A stretch of DNA of 8,677 nucleotides, taken from Parcubacteria group bacterium. Lineage in GTDB: Bacteria > Patescibacteriota > Minisyncoccia > Phycocordibacterales > CALRHW01. A model generated the notes under the pieces. The model was not told the origin of the DNA. It saw only the letters and a program-made list of their open reading frames with translations, and searched no databases. The first letter of the stretch is position 1. Every line of letters begins with the position of its first letter. Location: assembly GCA_943359555.1 (NCBI GenBank), contig CALRHW010000022.1:1-8677 (forward strand). Reading direction: 5' to 3'. Position numbers and translations under genes: made by a program. Shown piece after piece: positions 5,985 to 8,677 of the stretch.

Positions 5985-6497
5985 ATGATTTCAAAAAAAG
6001 GTTTTACACTTATTGAATTGTTGGTTGTGATTGCAATTATCGGTGTTCTTTCATCATTTGTTTTGGCTTCACTTAGTACAGCGAGAAGTAGGGGTGCATC
6101 CACTGCTGTTAAAACGAATCTTTCTGGAATCAGAGCAAATGCAGAGATACAATATATCACAGTGGGTGGTTGTTATACTGATACTGGTGCTTGTAATGCA
6201 ACTACACCGGCTGCGTTTACAGCAGCGGCATGTCCTGTGACTGGAACAGGAAACATATTCCGTTTTGCAAGTATAGCAACACAAATTGCAGCCGCAGATC
6301 TTGCTGGTGGATTCACTGCTTGTACTTCAACTGCAGGAGGTACAGCATGGGCAGTTGTTGGTCAGTATAGGTCTGATATTACAAAGGCTTGGTGTGTAGA
6401 CAGTACAGGTAAATCAAAAGAAGTTACAGTTGGCACAGCAGCCGGAGGACAGGCAGATGTTACTGCTGAAGTGGCAGCTGGTGCTTGTGTTGAGTAA
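5985..6497 (+). CDS. pilA: Type IV prepilin 2 (pilin subunit)
   Basis: A 170-residue prepilin with leader MISKKG, cleavage at G6/F7, then TLIELLVVIAIIGVLSS and the conserved E11 (mature Glu5). The head is Ala/Thr/Gly-rich with six cysteines (C63, C70, C83, C113, C137, C168) and WCVDSTG at 136-142. The frame is open upstream to 5853, but that extension would translate the terminator and the microsatellite, so it is rejected; an ATG at 5952 (16-residue leader) is a less likely alternative. There is no Shine-Dalgarno. The N-terminal coding region shares 37 identical bases with pilin 1, showing tandem duplication, while the heads have diverged. It has its own promoter and terminator. The symbol is a family label only. 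Confidence 0.88.
   Translation: MISKKGFTLIELLVVIAIIGVLSSFVLASLSTARSRGASTAVKTNLSGIRANAEIQYITVGGCYTDTGACNATTPAAFTAAACPVTGTGNIFRFASIATQIAAADLAGGFTACTSTAGGTAWAVVGQYRSDITKAWCVDSTGKSKEVTVGTAAGGQADVTAEVAAGACVE
5992..6028 (+). repeat. 37-bp direct repeat, copy 2 (pilin 2 N-terminal region)
   Basis: Perfect copy of 5388-5424, offset by 604 bp. Recombination between the copies would delete one pilin and place the pilin 2 head behind the pilin 1 promoter. Confidence 0.9.
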
Positions 6498-6521
6498 AGC
6501 ATTCTTAAGTTTTCTGTGTAG

Positions 6522-6552
6522 AAAAAACCATCCCATTGGGGGTGGTTTTTTT
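6522..6552 (+). terminator. Terminator after pilin 2
   Basis: Six A, then CCATCCC (6528-6534), the 4-nt loop ATTG and GGGGTGG (6539-6545, one G-U pair), then seven T. It is homologous to the terminator after pilin 1, with a slightly longer stem. Confidence 0.9.
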
Positions 6553-6577
6553 GTTGTGGATTGCTCCCATGTTTGTA

Positions 6578-6586
6578 TGCTACAAT
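6578..6586 (+). promoter_or_regulatory. Extended -10 promoter of pilin 3
   Basis: TGCTACAAT gives TG-N-TACAAT followed by TAA, the same core as the pilin 2 promoter, but without a microsatellite upstream. No convincing -35 is seen. Transcription would start near 6593, about 33 nt before the ATG at 6626. Confidence 0.55.
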
Positions 6587-6625
6587 TAACCAATAAAATA
6601 TTCAATTTTTTAACACAAACTTCAG

Positions 6626-7117
6626 ATGTTGTATGAAAGTAATAGAAAAGGTTTCACTCTCATAGAGCTTTTAGTTGTAATTAGTATTATTGGGGTGCTT
6701 GTAAGTGTTGTTATTGCCGAACCTAATAGCGCGCGCGAAAAAGCTAACGACACAAAAGTACAAGAACAGTTAGACAGTGTCAGAAAAAATGCAGCTCGGT
6801 ATTACAGTGTTAATGGAAACTATGGTATAGCATCTAATTTTTGTGTGTTGTTATCTACGGATCCAAATGCACCATTTTTCCAAGATATTCCTTCTGGTAT
6901 GTCTGCTGTGACAAATCAAGCTATATATCCATCCGGTACAACACTTGAATGTAGAACAAATGGACAAGATTATGTGATGGTAGCGACTATGAGTAATGGT
7001 AAAAGTTGGTGTGTTGACAGTACAGGTGCATCAAAAGAAATAACAGATACTCAACTTGATACTGGTAGTAAGTTTTCTTGTGATTCTGGCGCTTCTAGCG
7101 TCCTTTCAGGTGATTAG
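6626..7117 (+). CDS. Type IV prepilin 3 (divergent pilin or pseudopilin)
   Basis: A 163-residue prepilin: leader MLYESNRKG, cleavage at G9/F10, TLIELLVVISIIGVLVS, E14 as mature Glu5. The helix continues into a charged segment (about 34-60, with REKANDTKVQEQLDSVRKNA), unlike the Ala-rich equivalents in pilins 1 and 2. There are four cysteines (C73, C109, C129, C152), with WCVDSTG at 128-134 shared with the other two. At DNA level it resembles pilin 2 around that motif but not in the N-terminal block, so it is the oldest of the three paralogues or a minor subunit. It has its own promoter; no terminator is seen before pilD, so read-through into pilD is likely. There is no Shine-Dalgarno. Confidence 0.88.
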   Translation: MLYESNRKGFTLIELLVVISIIGVLVSVVIAEPNSAREKANDTKVQEQLDSVRKNAARYYSVNGNYGIASNFCVLLSTDPNAPFFQDIPSGMSAVTNQAIYPSGTTLECRTNGQDYVMVATMSNGKSWCVDSTGASKEITDTQLDTGSKFSCDSGASSVLSGD

Positions 7118-7166
7118 AATAATATAGAATTCACAAACCAATCTTTAATCCTTAGCCCTTAACCCT

Positions 7167-8012
7167 ATGTTCCTAACCCTTTCTCTCTTTGTTTTTATTT
7201 TTGGCACTATCGTGGGTAGTTTTTTAAATGTGGTGGCACTTCGTTACAACACAGGTCTATCATTTGCGCGCGGGAGGTCACAGTGTTTTTCTTGTGGGAA
7301 AGGGTTGTCGTGGCGGGAGTTGATTCCTGTGCTGAGTTATATAGTGCTGGGCGGAAAATGCAAAAAGTGTAAAAGCAAAATTTCCGTGCAGTATCTGCTA
7401 GTGGAGCTTGTTACAGGCGCACTTTTTCTCGCCACGTTTATTCACGTCGGGGCGAACACTTTTTTCGCTGGCTCGTCTGTGTCCGTGTCTGCATTCACTT
7501 TCGTTTCGCTCGCGACCATTATTTATTATTTTTTCATCTGGAGCATTCTTATTGTTATTAGTGTTTATGATTTCAGACACAAAATAATCCCAGACAGTTT
7601 AGTTTTTTTGTTTGCAGGAATCACACTTATTGCGTCGCTTGTCGGGTTTTTCTATTTTCACAGCAATACATTGCTAGACATTCTCGCAGGTCCGATACTT
7701 GCACTTCCATTTTGGTTTTTATGGGCTGTCTCTCGCGGGCGATGGATAGGTCTCGGTGACGCCAAGCTCGCTTTAGGTATCGGCTTTATGCTCGGGTTTG
7801 TCGGAGGTGTCTCGGCTGTTGTGCTGGCTTTTTGGATAGGTGCGGGTGTGAGCATTGGGTTTATCGTCGGGCAACGTCTGTTGTCTTTGTCCTCCAAAAA
7901 CCTTACAATGAAGAGTGAAATTTCCTTTGGCCCGTTTCTGATTCTCGGCACGGTCATTACTTTTTTCTTCAGTTTTGATGTGATGGGTCTATCGGCGATT
8001 TTTGGTTTTTAG
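7167..8012 (+). CDS. pilD: Prepilin peptidase / N-methyltransferase PilD (A24 family)
   Basis: Membrane aspartyl protease that removes the leader after glycine and methylates the new N-terminus of pilins, such as the four encoded here. The length of 281 residues is normal. GSFLNVVALR (17-26) opens the N-terminal domain, followed by two cysteine pairs, CFSC (40-43) and CKKC (65-68), the zinc-type site typical of bifunctional enzymes. The catalytic aspartates are D135 in SVYDFRHKIIPD and D198 in GLGDAKLALG (the GxGDxK motif). About seven or eight hydrophobic segments follow, with the late ones around 200-235 and 256-280. The ATG lies 49 nt after pilin 3 within C-rich degenerate repeats and lacks a Shine-Dalgarno. 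All key residues are present, so it should be active. Confidence 0.95.
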   Translation: MFLTLSLFVFIFGTIVGSFLNVVALRYNTGLSFARGRSQCFSCGKGLSWRELIPVLSYIVLGGKCKKCKSKISVQYLLVELVTGALFLATFIHVGANTFFAGSSVSVSAFTFVSLATIIYYFFIWSILIVISVYDFRHKIIPDSLVFLFAGITLIASLVGFFYFHSNTLLDILAGPILALPFWFLWAVSRGRWIGLGDAKLALGIGFMLGFVGGVSAVVLAFWIGAGVSIGFIVGQRLLSLSSKNLTMKSEISFGPFLILGTVITFFFSFDVMGLSAIFGF

Positions 8013-8066
8013 TTTCGGAGGTTTTATATATTTTGGTAGATGATTTTTTAGCACATACTCACAAAA

Positions 8067-8677
8067 ATGAAAAAAACTTTTACTTCGGGTTTTACCCTAG
8101 TGGAACTTATGGTCTGTGTCGCCATTATGATGATTCTTTCTAGTGTCATAATTTTTAATCACAAGGAGTTTAACGACAATCTAGAAATCACAAATCTTTC
8201 GTATCAAGTCGGACTCGCTTTGCGACAGGCACAGGTATATGGCGTGAGTACGAGGGATTTTAAGGAGGGTGTAGGTACTTCACAAGCAGACCGTTTTAAT
8301 ACGCCGTATGGAGTGCATTTTGATATTACTCCTAATACAGGTAAACCAGCTGAATATATATTTTTTGCGGATGCGGATGCAAACAAAAACGGAATTTATG
8401 ACATACCACCTACTGACACGATACTAGAAACAGTCGCTATTGGTAGAGGGAATAAAATATCTAAAATCTGCAAAAAAATAAGTACTGTTACGACTTGCGG
8501 TTTAAATATCGCGGACATTACTTTTACAAGACCAGAACCAGAACCGATTTTTAGTGTAAACGGTGTTCTTGGTACTACTATTTCCACAGTAGCGATATGT
8601 CTCACTTCTCCGGGAGGGAGATATAAAAAGATTTCCGTCTATAACACAGGTCAGATTTCTATTACGAATACGACCTC
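8067..8677 (+). CDS. GspH/FimT-like minor pilin (pseudopilin), 3' partial
   Basis: The frame runs from ATG 8067 past the right edge without a stop; 203 residues are visible. The leader MKKTFTSG ends at G8/F9, followed by TLVELMVCVAIMMILSSVII with E13 as the conserved Glu5. The helix continues into a segment resembling the GspH/FimT group (YQVGLALRQAQVYGVSTR, 46-63). A loop DADANKNGIYD at 102-112 has the spacing of a calcium-binding D-x-D-x-N loop. C135 and C144 could form a disulfide. Minor pilins of this group usually initiate or tip the pilus and are often followed by further minor pilins, which would lie beyond the window. It begins 54 nt after pilD; a GGAGG near 8017 is too far from the ATG to serve it. 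Confidence 0.85.
   Translation, partial: MKKTFTSGFTLVELMVCVAIMMILSSVIIFNHKEFNDNLEITNLSYQVGLALRQAQVYGVSTRDFKEGVGTSQADRFNTPYGVHFDITPNTGKPAEYIFFADADANKNGIYDIPPTDTILETVAIGRGNKISKICKKISTVTTCGLNIADITFTRPEPEPIFSVNGVLGTTISTVAICLTSPGGRYKKISVYNTGQISITNTT

Noticed and set aside
5867..6552. CRISPR-like or IS-type repeats between the pilins
   Set aside because: The repeats are paralogous gene and terminator/promoter copies; there is no array periodicity, transposase or terminal inverted repeat.

Overview
The window is a type IV pilus (T4P) locus, very probably from a Candidate Phyla Radiation (Patescibacteria/Parcubacteria-like) bacterium. That placement is inferred from four things. The gene order is pilB - CheY-like regulator - pilT - pilC. 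The NYN-domain and MazF-like proteins resemble forms I associate with these genomes. Base composition is AT-rich with long A/T runs. Almost no gene has a Shine-Dalgarno sequence. UGA is used as an ordinary stop (NYN gene, MazF-like gene), which argues against the Gracilibacteria/SR1 code where UGA means glycine.

Region 1 (2-3982, + strand) is a tight four-gene operon. It holds the extension ATPase PilB (5' end cut by the window edge), a one-domain CheY-like response regulator, the retraction ATPase PilT and the platform protein PilC. It ends in a strong hairpin terminator at 4065-4102. Region 2 (4102-5109) is a more AT-rich insert with two divergent genes: an NYN-domain (LabA/DUF88-type) putative ribonuclease on the minus strand and a PemK/MazF-family RNase-like toxin on the plus strand. 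No antitoxin gene is visible. Region 3 (5110-5374) has no convincing gene. It holds one perfect DnaA-box-like 9-mer, a sigma70-type promoter and a hairpin-rich leader of about 135 nt in front of the first pilin.

Region 4 (5375-7117) has three tandem prepilin genes. The first two are each followed by nearly the same terminator, then by an extended -10 promoter for the next pilin. The promoter of pilin 2 contains a (CT)7(AT)5 microsatellite directly against its -10 element. Pilins 1 and 2 share a perfect 37-bp block, and all three pilins carry the same WCVDSTG motif near the C-terminus. Region 5 (7167-8677) holds the prepilin peptidase PilD and the start of a GspH/FimT-like minor pilin, cut by the right edge.

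Together the genes give a nearly complete minimal pilus: subunits (three pilins and a minor pilin), processing enzyme (PilD), platform (PilC), motors (PilB, PilT) and a candidate control protein (CheY-like). The alignment genes pilM, pilN and pilO are not in the window. The most interesting signals are the microsatellite in the pilin 2 promoter (possible phase variation), the structured pilin 1 leader, the repeated pilin modules, and the divergent NYN/MazF-like pair without an antitoxin.
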